Numbered from the stretch's first letter, positions 1-8,149 are shown. The stretch is DNA of 64,000 bases from Oceanobacillus piezotolerans (GCF_003665065.1 NZ_RCHR01000002.1:310001-374000); one strand, 5' to 3'. Notes: generated from the letters alone by a model not told the origin. Numbers and translations are program-made.

Positions 1-67
1 ATATTCTAACCATCAATAGATTTACCTGTGATACACTGGAGGCAAAAAGAGAGTTTCGAGGTGGATC

Positions 68-238
68 ATGAAAAAGGATTCTTTTACGATAATAACGGTT
101 ATTATTCTTGCATTCGTATCCATGTTCACAGGGGAAATCGTAACGATGGTTATGCTTGGATTCATTTTAATTAGTTTACAAAATATCCACAACACGTTAA
201 AGGAACTGCTTGTTTTACAACAGGAGAAACAAGACTAG
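68..238 (+). CDS. Small membrane protein, 56 aa, unknown
   Basis: I do not recognise this short protein. ATG at 68 follows a GAGGTGG ribosome site at 58-64, and the frame closes with TAG at 236. Residues about 6-37 are almost wholly hydrophobic, with one Gly-Glu in the middle, which suggests one long or two short membrane helices. The last 19 residues form a polar helix rich in Gln, Lys and Glu. A strong hairpin terminator follows 10 bases after the stop. It is probably a real small membrane peptide; nothing in the context gives a function. Whatever lies upstream is outside the window. Confidence 0.6.
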   Translation: MKKDSFTIITVIILAFVSMFTGEIVTMVMLGFILISLQNIHNTLKELLVLQQEKQD

Positions 239-248
239 TTCTTAAGAT

Positions 249-283
249 AAAACGCTAAGCGCTTGAAGGCTTAGCGTTTTTCT
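249..283. terminator. Bidirectional rho-independent terminator
   Basis: A perfect 12-bp stem (AAAACGCTAAGC at 249-260 with GCTTAGCGTTTT at 269-280) has A-rich and T-rich flanks. It therefore serves the small plus-strand gene and the converging minus-strand SDR gene. Confidence 0.85.
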
Positions 284-284
284 G

Positions 285-1076
285 TTATAAAGCTTTGACT
301 AATCCACCATCCACCACTAATGTCTGTCCAGTAATATACGTATTTGCGGCTGATGCTAAAAAGACAACTGGTTTTGCGAATTCTTCTGGTTGGCCAAAGC
401 GGCCCATTGGAATGCTTAATTCAGATTCCTCCATCAATTCCTCCGCCGAAATTCCAGCTTTGTCTGCATTCAATTGATTAAGCTGAATGATCCGGTCTGT
501 TTTTATCGTTCCCGGTCCAACCGTATTGACTAAAATATTATATTCACTTAATTCTTGTGCCAGTGACTTGGATAAACCAACAATCCCCGGCCGCATTGTA
601 TTCGATAACACCAAATTGTCGAGGCTTTGCTTAATGGAAGAGGATGCGATATTAACAATCGCTCCCCGGTTTTGTTTTCTCATATGAGGTACAACCGCTC
701 GTATTGTACGAACAAAGCTTAATAAGTTCAGTTCAAATGCATGATACCAATCCTTATCAGTCATATCTAAAAATCTTCCCGCCGGTGGGCCGCCTGTATT
801 ATTAATTAGTATATCTACCGTTCCGTTCCATTCGACTGCCTTTTCGACAAGATTCGTTATATCATCTGCATTTTTCATATCACAGACAGCCCAATCAATA
901 TTGGCATTCCCTGTTTCTTTTTTTAATTCTTCTGCCGTTTCTTCTAGCGATTCTATGGTCCTACTGCTTAGTAATACATGGGCACCCTCACGCGCAAATT
1001 CAGTTGCAATTGCTTTTCCTAAGCCCTTGCTTGCAGCTGTTACAATAACTGACTTCCCTTGTAAACCTAAATCCAT
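285..1076 (-). CDS. SDR-family oxidoreductase (FabG/YvaG-like), 263 aa
   Basis: Short-chain dehydrogenase/reductase expected to use NAD(P)H. The start at 1076 is chosen over the longer frame to 1115 because AAAGGGGAG lies just upstream of it. The N-terminal dinucleotide-binding motif (T13-A-A-S-K-G-L-G) and the NNTGG motif are clear, as is the C-terminal [10 protein letters not shown]. The active-site helix is unusual: after the Ser of IASSS, the place of YxxxK reads SNTMR, so both catalytic Tyr and Lys are replaced. From memory, a subgroup of Bacillus FabG-like proteins shares this S..R pattern, so it may be a conserved variant rather than decay. The substrate is unknown. The gene stands alone, converging on the small gene at 68. 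Confidence 0.85.
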   Translation of the reverse strand: MDLGLQGKSVIVTAASKGLGKAIATEFAREGAHVLLSSRTIESLEETAEELKKETGNANIDWAVCDMKNADDITNLVEKAVEWNGTVDILINNTGGPPAGRFLDMTDKDWYHAFELNLLSFVRTIRAVVPHMRKQNRGAIVNIASSSIKQSLDNLVLSNTMRPGIVGLSKSLAQELSEYNILVNTVGPGTIKTDRIIQLNQLNADKAGISAEELMEESELSIPMGRFGQPEEFAKPVVFLASAANTYITGQTLVVDGGLVKAL

Positions 1077-1189
1077 CCTACAACTCCCCTTTGGTCTTTT
1101 AATTGTTATATCCACATTATAATTGGCTCAGAAGTAGATTCCAAATATTCTTTGTTCTTTGTCTTCTGAAAAACACTTACTTGACACCT

Positions 1190-1480
1190 ATGTCCAGAAC
1201 AAAGGCGTAAGCGCCCGTTTAGCAACGTACAAACTGGAGCGCTCCGCAATGAGATAAAGGAAACATGCCCCTTTAGGGGTATGCCGACGTTGGCGAAAGC
1301 CGTTTTTAGTCGGCACTTCCTTTAACTTGATTAATGAAGTTCAACTATGTTGAACGTTATCGTAGTGGAGGAGTGTGAAGTTTGGGACTGCGCAATGCTC
1401 GTCCCACTAAAAGATCTGCTAGTTGCTGGGAGCTGGAGCCGGACGTGGCTTTTCTTAATGATAAGAAATATCCACAGGTC
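1190..1480. repeat. Structured GC-richer intergenic element, about 290 bp
   Basis: No ORF of substance lies here, but the sequence is packed with nested dyads. AAAGGAA (near 1256) pairs with TTCCTTT (near 1317) and encloses CCCCTTT-AGGGG, GCCGAC/GTCGGC and GGCGAAAGCC. A further hairpin GGGAC...GTCCC lies at about 1383-1408. It is visibly richer in G+C than its surroundings. It resembles dispersed non-coding elements of Bacillaceae chromosomes; copy number cannot be judged from one window. Confidence 0.4.
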
Positions 1481-1504
1481 GTTCATTTTATAATTTCCTA
1501 GACT

Positions 1505-1550
1505 ACAAAAAATCGCCTGGGAATGATATTTAACTTCACCCAGGCGAATT
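1505..1550 (-). terminator. Terminator of the AEC transporter gene
   Basis: Read on the minus strand, TCGCCTGGG and CCCAGGCGA form a 9-bp stem followed by TTTTTT, directly after the stop codon of the gene ending at 1557. Confidence 0.85.
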
Positions 1551-1556
1551 TTAATT

Positions 1557-2450
1557 TTATATTAAGTTTAATAGAATGGTAACTGTTAATATACTAGTAA
1601 CGGTTGCTATAAACGTAATACTCGATACCAATTCCGGCTCTGTATCAAATTCTATTGCATACATGGTCGTTGTTGCCGCAGTAGGCATTGCTGAAACAAT
1701 CAATAATACTCCACCGATAAGTGGATCCACATTAAATAGATGAATAAAAGCAAAGGCAATTAATGGTGCACCAACCATTTTTAATAGAACAGATGATGTA
1801 ATCACTTGCCAATCCAGTTTAATGCCGGTAATGGAGCCAAGCTGCATGCCAAGCATTATCATCATGACAGGAATCGCTGCATTTCCAACCATGGATAGTG
1901 TGTCATGTACTGACGATGAAATAGTTATATCAAATGCCTGAAATAGAAAAGCAAGAATCATTGCATAGGTGGTCGGCATCTTCATCACATTTTTTAGTGC
2001 TCTTGTCATACCACTTGAGCTGCGAGATGCGTAATACACACCGAAGAAATTATTCTGTAAGCCTTGAACCACCATAATAAACACCCCGTACGGAAGTGCT
2101 GCTTGGCCAAGACTGAATAGGACAACAGGAAGCCCGTAATTTCCAGCATTCATAAATCCAGTTGCTAGAATTGCAGCACTCTCCGTATTCTGTGACCAAT
2201 GAAAGATTTTCGCTAGAATCTTATTAATCAGGACCATAATGAAAAATAATAGAAACATATAAACAATAATGATAATATACCCGCTATTGAATTCTGCATC
2301 ATATAGTGATGTGAATACCAATGCTGGCGACAAAATATATAAGCAGACTGCAGATACTGACTTTACATCTAGTATTCGAATTTTTTGCAGGACAAACCCT
2401 GACGTAAACACAAGCATAATTGGCAATATTACATTTAAAAATAGACTCAT
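1557..2450 (-). CDS. AEC-family transporter (permease), 297 aa
   Basis: Membrane protein of the auxin efflux carrier (AEC/PF03547) family, whose bacterial members export or exchange organic anions such as malate. The chain is hydrophobic throughout, with about ten helices in two halves. The first half carries ATGFMNAGNYGLPV and the second carries NAAIPVMMIMLGMQLG, both typical of the family. Length is normal (about 300 aa). ATG at 2450 follows GGAGATGAAGAG. It is monocistronic with its own terminator. Substrate cannot be read from sequence. Confidence 0.85.
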   Translation of the reverse strand: MSLFLNVILPIMLVFTSGFVLQKIRILDVKSVSAVCLYILSPALVFTSLYDAEFNSGYIIIIVYMFLLFFIMVLINKILAKIFHWSQNTESAAILATGFMNAGNYGLPVVLFSLGQAALPYGVFIMVVQGLQNNFFGVYYASRSSSGMTRALKNVMKMPTTYAMILAFLFQAFDITISSSVHDTLSMVGNAAIPVMMIMLGMQLGSITGIKLDWQVITSSVLLKMVGAPLIAFAFIHLFNVDPLIGGVLLIVSAMPTAATTTMYAIEFDTEPELVSSITFIATVTSILTVTILLNLI

Positions 2451-2790
2451 CTCTTCATCTCCAAACTATATTAAGCAATTCATAGTTTATCATAAATACT
2501 GGTTTGGTAGGCCGTTTTCGGTAAATTTGGATTGTGTTGAGAATCCAGGGATAATGATTGTGATGTGAATTAAGGGTGGGGCCGTTCAACTGCTATATGA
2601 GATATTGGAGAACTTCGGAGGGACTCCTTTAAGTGAAAGGGTGACGTCTCTGAGTCTCGAGCAATTTTTTAAACTGTCGGGGCGATTTTTAATCGATGTG
2701 GAGCAACATCAAGTTTGCCTAATCACGCTTTTCAAGAACAGTATCCATTAATAACTAAATAGACAAACAACATGTACCAATGGAACTTAA
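2451..2790. other. Intergenic, no gene seen
   Basis: About 340 bp without a supported ORF. The stretch 2700-2755 has a short open frame but no start or ribosome site. I see no promoter I would defend. Confidence 0.4.
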
Positions 2791-2827
2791 AGAAGATGAT
2801 TCCTGTTTAATACAGAAATCATCTTCT
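2791..2827 (-). terminator. Hairpin terminator of the 54-aa gene
   Basis: AGAAGATGATT at 2791-2801 pairs with AATCATCTTCT at 2817-2827. On the minus strand it is followed by a short T-rich stretch. It lies about 75 bases past the stop at 2902. Confidence 0.55.
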
Positions 2828-2901
2828 CCTAATGGCATGACCCTTTAATCATTTCCTTTACAAAGGGTACAATATTAACTTGTTATTATCCGTTGTAAAT
2901 C

Positions 2902-3066
2902 TTAGTCAGAAAGTTCTTCCAAAATAAGGTCGAATACAAGTTGCTTTATAGTAATTAGTTTTAAAAATCTCTCAATAGCGTTTTGATCTCCACCTTCATT
3001 GGCTACATTTAAAGCATCTATTAGCGCGTTTTCTAATCTTACAAATACATTATTAAACTGGCTCAT
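2902..3066 (-). CDS. Small probable spore protein, 54 aa
   Basis: A short gene (ATG at 3066, TAA at 2902-2904) with an excellent AAAAGGAGGTGG ribosome site. The protein begins MSQFNNVFVRLENALIDALN and ends VFDLILEELSD. It looks wholly helical and acidic, with regular hydrophobic spacing. I recognise no family, but its helical part resembles in style the C-terminal half of the 130-aa protein at 3721. A near-perfect sigma-K promoter lies 23 bases upstream (3089-3115), so I infer expression in the mother cell late in sporulation and a role in the coat. Confidence 0.6.
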   Translation of the reverse strand: MSQFNNVFVRLENALIDALNVANEGGDQNAIERFLKLITIKQLVFDLILEELSD

Positions 3067-3088
3067 GCTTCCACCTCCTTTTCTATGG

Positions 3089-3115
3089 TAGTTTATGCTT
3101 GCTTTGAGTTAGTGT
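3089..3115 (-). promoter_or_regulatory. Sigma-K promoter of the 54-aa gene
   Basis: On the minus strand the sequence reads AC (3114-3115), 16 bases, then CATAAACTA (3089-3097), an exact match to the sigma-K -10 pattern CATANNNTA with the expected spacing. Confidence 0.55.
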
Positions 3116-3491
3116 ATAAACTCTTTTACTAATAGAAGATACATTTATTAGAATTTGGGTATGTATTCCTATTAGGTTATATAGAAGGGATGGCATGAAC
3201 ACTTGCAATATATATGACGATAAATGTCAGTATAGCGTTAATGCTTAAAATTAACAGGTTATATCTCCTCGCATTTCCCACAAACTTTCTCTTGTCATAA
3301 AAATAACATTTACTTTCAAATGAAGGCTCCACCGTACTTTCCAATGATATATGGAAGAAGGAATTCGGACATCTAAGCAAAATGAAGTTAAATTTAGGAG
3401 AAGGAAAGACGAGATTAATGTACTTTTATGTCCGTTTAACCTGAAAAAAGAATTAAGTCATAACTGTAAAGATTATAAATTGGTAGCATGA

Positions 3492-3656
3492 TTAGCAGCA
3501 CCTTTTACAGAAGGGTTAAAGAATATGAAGCCAATCTTTAATTGTTTAGCAAATAAATCAGTGTATGGTTATTGCTTTTACTTATTCCACCTTTTTGTGG
3601 TATGGATAAAAGCACTACTATTACTTTCTATTGTATTAGCCTTTTTCAAACAATAA
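3492..3656 (+). pseudogene. Fragment of a membrane-protein gene
   Basis: An open frame ending at TAA 3654-3656 encodes about 54 residues with no usable start upstream of ATG 3525. It includes SVYGYCFYLFHLFVVW followed by a hydrophobic helix and Lys-Gln at the end. This looks like the C-terminal tail of a membrane protein whose front has been lost; acyltransferase-like tails look similar, but I cannot name it. The open frame at 3177-3380 on the other strand has no ribosome site and I do not count it as a gene. Confidence 0.3.
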
Positions 3657-3720
3657 AGGCTCTCCCCCAATCATATGTATATTTATTTACATTCTATAGT
3701 ATAAAAAGGAGGGATTAATC

Positions 3721-4113
3721 TTGATTTATCGAAGTAAACGTAACCGTTCTAACATGGAAAATAATAATGAAAATCATTTCAGTTATAAGTGCGGCTGTAT
3801 TTACGAATACTGTATGGAGGAATGTAAATACAAACCTAAAAGAAAATGTGACTCTTGCAAGAAACATGATCATAAAACAAGCAAAGAGGTCCTTACTGAA
3901 CTCATTGAATCTGCCGTTGAAACTGTGAATTCTCTTGCAGATGCTATCAGCGCCGAGTCTCAGGCTATAAGAGAAGGCAATTTTACGGCAGAAGAATTAA
4001 AAGTGCTGACAAACAATTTGGAAGATCTGATAAAGCTCGCAATCAAAAAAGAAATTGTTTTGGAATCTTTAATTGAGGATGCTATTAAAGCTTGCAATCT
4101 ATTAGAAAAATAA
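3721..4113 (+). CDS. Cys-rich probable spore-coat protein, 130 aa
   Basis: The start is TTG at 3721, seven bases after AAGGAGGG. Residues about 20-50 are rich in Cys, Lys and aromatic residues, with the Cys mostly in pairs (CGCIYEYC, CDSCKK). This would suit disulfide or metal cross-linking. Residues 55-130 are predicted helical and acidic, with VLTELIESAVETVNSL and IKKEIVLESLIEDAI. I know no named family. Position at the start of a spore-surface island and composition suggest a coat or exosporium component. The nearest CATA sequence upstream is one base off the sigma-K spacing, so the promoter is unproved. Confidence 0.6.
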   Translation: MIYRSKRNRSNMENNNENHFSYKCGCIYEYCMEECKYKPKRKCDSCKKHDHKTSKEVLTELIESAVETVNSLADAISAESQAIREGNFTAEELKVLTNNLEDLIKLAIKKEIVLESLIEDAIKACNLLEK

Positions 4114-4448
4114 CATAAATCAAGTGAATAACACTATAGTTGGATAATTTACGAAGTCACATTCTATCCTTTTATAAATAATTTTATGGAGATTATCAAA
4201 ATTCTTACTCACGTAATAGTGTGCTTGAACATCTATTTTTCGAATGACTTATTGTCACTGCAAATCATCAGTAAGATCTTCTTATACCAGATTTTCAATA
4301 TTAAAAAGAATACCGTTTTGAAGCTGTTATAAACAGAAAAGCTTCATAGGGATTTATAACGGTTTAAAGCAAAGCTTAGTCAGGATGTTATCGAAAATAC
4401 TAACTGATTTAAATAAAAAGAGCCTAATTTAAAAAGTGATATATTCCT
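4114..4448. other. Intergenic, weak dyads only
   Basis: No gene is supported. A weak imperfect dyad at about 4312-4370 (ACCGTT...AACGGT with an inner GAAGC...GCTTC) may end the transcript of the 130-aa gene. Confidence 0.3.
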
Positions 4449-4500
4449 CTTAAGGAAGACAGATTAAATAAAATCTGTTATACCACGGGGGAATTTTTTG
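4449..4500 (+). terminator. Terminator-like hairpin, related to the one at 6357
   Basis: An outer imperfect stem (ATTCC...GGGGAAT) encloses ACAGAT...ATCTGT and is followed by TTTTTT. The inner AACAGATTAAA core also occurs in the hairpin at 6357-6416, so the two look like copies of one element. Confidence 0.5.
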
Positions 4501-4564
4501 TCTAATAAATTAAAATATTATTTAGTAAGTTTAATAGAAAAACATTTGATAATATTTCTTTCCA

Positions 4565-4780
4565 GTGTTTCTTGATCACGACGATGCAAATGAAGGGGAT
4601 ACGTTTCAAATTGTAGGAAGTGCGGTGCTTTGTGATATATTTGAAGAACCAGCAATCTTTGATAGCTTTGTAGTATACGATGAGAAGATTCCTGTTACTT
4701 GGGAATTTAACAAAAGATCCTTAAAGTTTGTATACGAAAAGTCATCACTGATTGAGATGACCTGCAAAACTGAATTATAA
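4565..4780 (+). CDS. Hypothetical protein, 71 aa, possibly a gene remnant
   Basis: The open frame begins with GTG at 4565, without a convincing ribosome site. The residues look like a beta-rich domain end (EGDTFQIVGSAVLCDIFEEP). Amino-acid use is coding-like, and a very strong terminator follows at 4841. It could be the surviving 3' part of a longer gene whose front lies in the decayed AT-rich stretch before it. I do not recognise a family. Confidence 0.3.
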   Translation: MFLDHDDANEGDTFQIVGSAVLCDIFEEPAIFDSFVVYDEKIPVTWEFNKRSLKFVYEKSSLIEMTCKTEL

Positions 4781-4840
4781 CATAAAGACCTATGGGACCT
4801 TAATTCATGAGATTTTTAAGAGTTTCGGCGATAAGTAAGG

Positions 4841-4890
4841 AGAATGACTCTGAAGGTGGAACCAGTTCCCCTTTCAGAGTCATTCTTTTT
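4841..4890 (+). terminator. Strong rho-independent terminator
   Basis: AGAATGACTCTGAAaGG pairs with the complementary arm ending CAGAGTCATTCT and is followed by TTTTT. The converging small gene at 4926 may also end here. Confidence 0.8.
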
Positions 4891-4925
4891 AAGAGGTCTG
4901 AAAAGCGATGCCTTATTGTTCCATA

Positions 4926-5096
4926 TTAATAATCTTTTTCCTCGCAAACCCAATAAGTGTGCTTAGTACAGTGTTTCTTTTTCTTTTTCTTACAATAGCA
5001 GTCATAGTCATCGTCGTGTTTGCGCTCGTGTTTGCGCTCGTGTTTGCGCTCGTGTTTACGATCATGTTTACACTCGTCATGATAATCCCAGCTCAT
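4926..5096 (-). CDS. Lys/His/Glu-repeat spore-coat-like protein, 56 aa
   Basis: ATG at 5096 follows GGGAGGTGG at the right distance; a longer in-frame version to 5126 lacks a site. After MSWDYHDECKH come four tandem copies of a 4-residue K/R-H-E/D-R unit (HDRKHERKHERKHERKH), then DDDYDCYC, six lysines and a Cys/His/aromatic tail. Very charged repeats with scattered Cys and Tyr are usual in spore-coat proteins such as CotG-like ones. An exact sigma-K -10 sits about 35 bases upstream. I infer a coat or exosporium matrix role; no formal family is recognised. Confidence 0.6.
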   Translation of the reverse strand: MSWDYHDECKHDRKHERKHERKHERKHDDDYDCYCKKKKKKHCTKHTYWVCEEKDY

Positions 5097-5129
5097 TCTC
5101 TTCCACCTCCCTTTTAGTAGAGTCAATGC

Positions 5130-5138
5130 TATACTATG
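5130..5138 (-). promoter_or_regulatory. Sigma-K -10 element
   Basis: Minus strand CATAGTATA matches CATANNNTA exactly, about 35 bases before the start at 5096. The -35 AC is not at an ideal distance. Confidence 0.45.
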
Positions 5139-5215
5139 TACGGTGAAAGAAGATGCTTGTATACTAGCACATATTTATAATTTTGGAAGAATGTCCTTGC
5201 TTGGAGCATACACAC

Positions 5216-5431
5216 TTATATAAAAAGCAGAAATCTTTTATTAACGTTTGACCATAAAGCACTGGTGCCTTTCAAACGCAAAAACCCCTGCATTATGGAA
5301 GGGAATTCTTGTATATTTTCAAGACTACTATTATTTAATTTTTTCCTACGACAACCGCAACCTCCACTTACTTTCTTTGACCGTTTGACATCTTCAGTTG
5401 CGATTGGTTTTTCCTCTTGACTGATTGCCAC
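5216..5431 (-). CDS. Small Cys/Lys-rich protein, about 71 aa
   Basis: The start is either GTG 5431 or TTG 5437. GTG is favoured because AGGGTGG lies seven bases before it. The N-terminal third is charged and holds SGGCGCRRKK, a Gly-Cys motif flanked by basic residues; the C-terminal half is mildly hydrophobic and ends with FLLFI. I recognise no family. Its place among coat genes makes a spore role plausible, but neither a sigma-K site nor a terminator is convincing, so this could be a chance frame. Confidence 0.4.
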   Translation of the reverse strand: MAISQEEKPIATEDVKRSKKVSGGCGCRRKKLNNSSLENIQEFPSIMQGFLRLKGTSALWSNVNKRFLLFI

Positions 5432-5824
5432 TCTCAAACCACCCTAACAGTTATTACTTCATTCTCCATACTACTGATTAATTACACAATGGATTACTAT
5501 ATTCGGGCCATCCTTCTATCTCTAGGGCATTTTCAAGTTACGTTGTCTTTCTTGCCAAATTTCATTGAAATTTTACTAGAATAAGTAGGCTCAATTGCAG
5601 TACTTTTAACAAATACTCTTTCTTTGTTTTTCCTACAAATCTTTCGAACTGGCTATAAACGATTTACCTATCCGGGGATAAAATTGTGCATTTTTGTCAG
5701 GGCATCTATCTATTCAAAAGGTTTCTGGAAACATATAAATATTAATGTAAAGAAGTAATCTATTCGATAAATCAGTTAAAGAATAGGTAAACTTCAAAAA
5801 ATATTATAAAGGAGAATGCATAAC
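5432..5824. other. Divergent intergenic region, nothing firm
   Basis: An AT-rich 390-bp gap between divergent small genes. It must hold the promoters of both. A CATATAAATA sequence near 5731 is one base off the sigma-K pattern. No hairpin or ORF stands out. Confidence 0.35.
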
Positions 5825-6262
5825 ATGATGTATCAGAGAGACGATTACTATAAGGAAGAATGGGAGTGTCACAAACCGCATCATTGTGATTGTCATAAGA
5901 AGCGTCATCATGATGAGGATAAGAAGCATCATTGTGACTGTGATAAAAAGCGTCATCATGATGAGGATAAGAAGCATCATTGTGACTGTGATAAAAAGCA
6001 TCATCATCATCATCATCATCATGATCATAAAGATGACAAACCAAAATGTAAAGGAAAGTTTTGTGAGGAGTTTTGGGAACATGTCACACCAGGTACTGAA
6101 GTTGAAGTTACAATAAAAGGTGGCGCCGAATTTGACGACCTTAAATTTATAAGCTTTGACCCAAGAACTTGTCTTGTTGCTTTCGTTGAAGAAAATGACG
6201 ATGACTGTAAACCTTGTTTTATAAATTGTGAGGATATCGCTACTGTTTGTTTCGACGACTAG
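5825..6262 (+). CDS. His-rich repeat protein with C-terminal beta domain, 145 aa
   Basis: ATG 5825 is chosen because it lies 10 bases after AAAGGAGA; the ATG at 5816 is too close. Residues about 15-68 contain three near-identical blocks (HHCDCDKK and RHHDEDKK) and a run of eight His, an obvious candidate for binding divalent metals. From about residue 70 a small domain follows: EFWEHVTPGTEVEVTIKGG, then LVAFVEE, then a Cys-x2-Cys and CEDIATVCF. Its alternation of short strands resembles the Sm-like barrel of several spore-coat proteins. I infer a metal-binding coat protein. A terminator follows at 6357. Confidence 0.65.
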   Translation: MMYQRDDYYKEEWECHKPHHCDCHKKRHHDEDKKHHCDCDKKRHHDEDKKHHCDCDKKHHHHHHHHDHKDDKPKCKGKFCEEFWEHVTPGTEVEVTIKGGAEFDDLKFISFDPRTCLVAFVEENDDDCKPCFINCEDIATVCFDD

Positions 6263-6356
6263 ATTTTCCTTTTAAAAACCAAGTTATAGTAATATAAATT
6301 TTTTGTTATAACCGCATCCATGTAAAATAAACGTCAAATACGCTCACCTATTTTTG

Positions 6357-6416
6357 ATATGCTCCCCTTTAAGTAAACAGATTAAAAATCTGAATACTTA
6401 GAGGGGAGTATTTTCT
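6357..6416 (+). terminator. Terminator of the His-rich gene
   Basis: The arms (near TGCTCCCCTTTAAGTA and TACTTAGAGGGGAGTAT) pair around an inner CAGATT/AATCTG hairpin and lead into TTTT. The core is shared with the element at 4449-4500. Confidence 0.75.
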
Positions 6417-6449
6417 ACGGACCTGGTATGTGCACCTGTTAACTTAATA

Positions 6450-6964
6450 CCAAGTCCTGTCAATATTTACGGGTTATCATACCATTTCCAAAATTAAGGC
6501 ACACAGCTGTCACAAACAGAATTATTCATGTAACCAATACGCTAGTGATAATTCTTATAAATGCTATGAAAAACATGGCGAAGGAGCTTTAGTCGAAAAA
6601 GTTGTATGAACAAAAAAATTTTCTTCCAAGAGCAACAGACCGCCCAGGTGCTTGTCTAGGGGAGCAGGTAATTGAAAACCACCAGCAGTCGAACCAGTTT
6701 TTAATCAGCCTTAATAGTTAAGGACGATAGTGAGCAGTTATTAACCTACTATTATTCATAGACTATCGTATCTATCCAAATTACACTAATCCGGAAAGGT
6801 ATTATTAATAATGGCGAATTCAGTGATCTTGATGACCGTCTCTGTGAGCAAACAGGACCTATTACCATCCATTCGCCACAAAGATTGGGGTCTAATACGA
6901 CACCAATAGGAAACATAGCGGAGATAGTTAACAATCTACTTAAGCTCTATCTCTTCTACTGCTA
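6450..6964 (+). pseudogene. Decayed gene, three open fragments
   Basis: Three successive stretches read like protein but are broken by stops and frame changes and lack starts. The first (about 6451-6607) contains HSCHKQNYSCNQYA and SYKCYEKHGEG. The second (about 6630-6720) contains RATDRPGACLGEQVIENHQQ. The third (6764-6964) contains RKGIINNGEF, LCEQTGPITIHSPQRLG and IGNIAEIVNNLL. Cys/His-rich composition of the first part fits the surrounding coat genes. The parent family is not recognised. The open frame on the minus strand at 6752-6934 is the shadow of the third fragment. Confidence 0.4.
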
Positions 6965-7269
6965 AAACTGCACTGCTGAGCGAAAATTCGGACTTTTTTT
7001 CAGAATTTCATGCTCTCGGGAAATACCCCAACAGCTTTTCTTCTTTTTTATTCCTCGCCACCCTTTGCTTTATTTTCTATGGCTGCATGAGCAAGTTGAG
7101 TTTATAGTATCTGTAACACAAAATCTATTTCCTTCGTATTTTGAACTCAACGGACTAAGGGTAGTTTGTCATGGGTCCACTCATATTCTAAGGACGCAAG
7201 CCTCCCCTGTCCTGCAATAAATATGCAAAGGCCTAGCGGCATGCGTCCACCCTTAAGCAATATATCATA
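6965..7269. other. Intergenic with a long dyad
   Basis: No gene is supported. Around 7189-7255, AAGGACGCA and TGCGTCCACCCTT form the ends of an imperfect 65-bp dyad. It could be a mobile-element end or an RNA hairpin; I cannot decide. Confidence 0.3.
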
Positions 7270-7278
7270 CATAGGTTA
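7270..7278 (+). promoter_or_regulatory. Sigma-K -10 element
   Basis: CATAGGTTA matches CATANNNTA exactly, 75 bases before the start of the 237-aa coat-like gene. CACC lies about 18 bases upstream, slightly long for the -35 AC. Confidence 0.4.
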
Positions 7279-7353
7279 TAGGGAAGTCAAAAGCAATTCA
7301 ATCTGAAATAATATTACTTTTGACAAGCAAATACAATGAAGGAGTGATTATGT

Positions 7354-8067
7354 ATGAAAATAAACACTGGGAAACCTTGTGGCAGCAGCAATCACAAAGA
7401 ATGCCCGCCTATGCTAGCATGTGATGTAGCAGAATCAAGAAGCACAGGCTGTGAAATTATCGAATTTGATACCACTGGTTTTGAACGTATAGTGGTTCTT
7501 CGAGACTTACGGTTGACAATTCCGGTAGAGGCAGATATTAAACTTCCATCCTTTGCAACAGATATAAAAGAGATAAGGAAGAATGTTCATTTAACACAAT
7601 GTAAAGCTACAAGGATAATCGGAACTGATGAGAAGGCACGACGTACAGTAAACTTATTTGTTGAAGGGTTTGTACACAAAAATATTCAATTTGTAGAAGA
7701 CTGTCATGGTTTTGTGAAAGATTTCATCGTCAATGTTCCATTCAGATGCTTTCACACAGTGGAATTAAAAACCCCTGCTAGCCCTGCTTTTGCCAGCAAT
7801 AAGAATAGTACAAATAACGAACTTAGGGAGTTGGCTCCGAATAAAATGGAGGCAGATCGTTGTAATTTTGGTTCTCAAACTGAAGAATTATTTAATGAAC
7901 CAATTGAGTGTAAATTAGACGAAGCTAAAATTAACCAATGGGATATTATTAGAAATTTCGATAACTGGGGTCGCTTCAATAAAATAACAGAGAAGATGTC
8001 GATTACACTTGATTTAAGATTGACGCAAAAGCAACTAGTAAAAACAATTACAAAATCAGACTATTAG
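7354..8067 (+). CDS. CsxC/SPOCS-like spore-surface protein, 237 aa
   Basis: ATG 7354 follows GAAGGAG. The protein is a clear paralogue of the 290-aa protein at 11040. Both share V-V-L-x-[DE]-L-x-L followed by an Ile-Lys-x-Pro strand, then VxLTQC, then LF[VI][EK]GFV[HR]KNIQ, then a V-P-F-x-C strand, then a C-terminal EKM motif. This order of beta strands is what I associate with exosporium/coat proteins of the CsxC type and with SPOCS domains. The front carries scattered Cys. I infer a structural part of the spore surface; the family name is from memory and is not verified. Confidence 0.7.
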   Translation: MKINTGKPCGSSNHKECPPMLACDVAESRSTGCEIIEFDTTGFERIVVLRDLRLTIPVEADIKLPSFATDIKEIRKNVHLTQCKATRIIGTDEKARRTVNLFVEGFVHKNIQFVEDCHGFVKDFIVNVPFRCFHTVELKTPASPAFASNKNSTNNELRELAPNKMEADRCNFGSQTEELFNEPIECKLDEAKINQWDIIRNFDNWGRFNKITEKMSITLDLRLTQKQLVKTITKSDY

Positions 8068-8115
8068 AAATATGAGCTGACATACTCAAAAACAACAAAA
8101 CTATCTCAATAGCCG

Positions 8116-8149
8116 GTAGAGGGTGTGGATCCCTCTACTATTCATTTTA
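8116..8149 (+). terminator. Probable terminator of the 237-aa gene
   Basis: GTAGAGGG at 8116-8123 pairs with CCCTCTAC at 8131-8138 and is followed by TATTCATTTTAT, a weak T tract. Confidence 0.5.

Noticed and set aside
3177-3380. 67-codon frame on the minus strand
   Set aside because: No ribosome site and no convincing composition; probably chance in decayed sequence.
5772-6116. Alternative-frame ORFs over the His-rich gene
   Set aside because: Shadows of the His/Asp repeat (poly-Met or poly-Ile in other frames).
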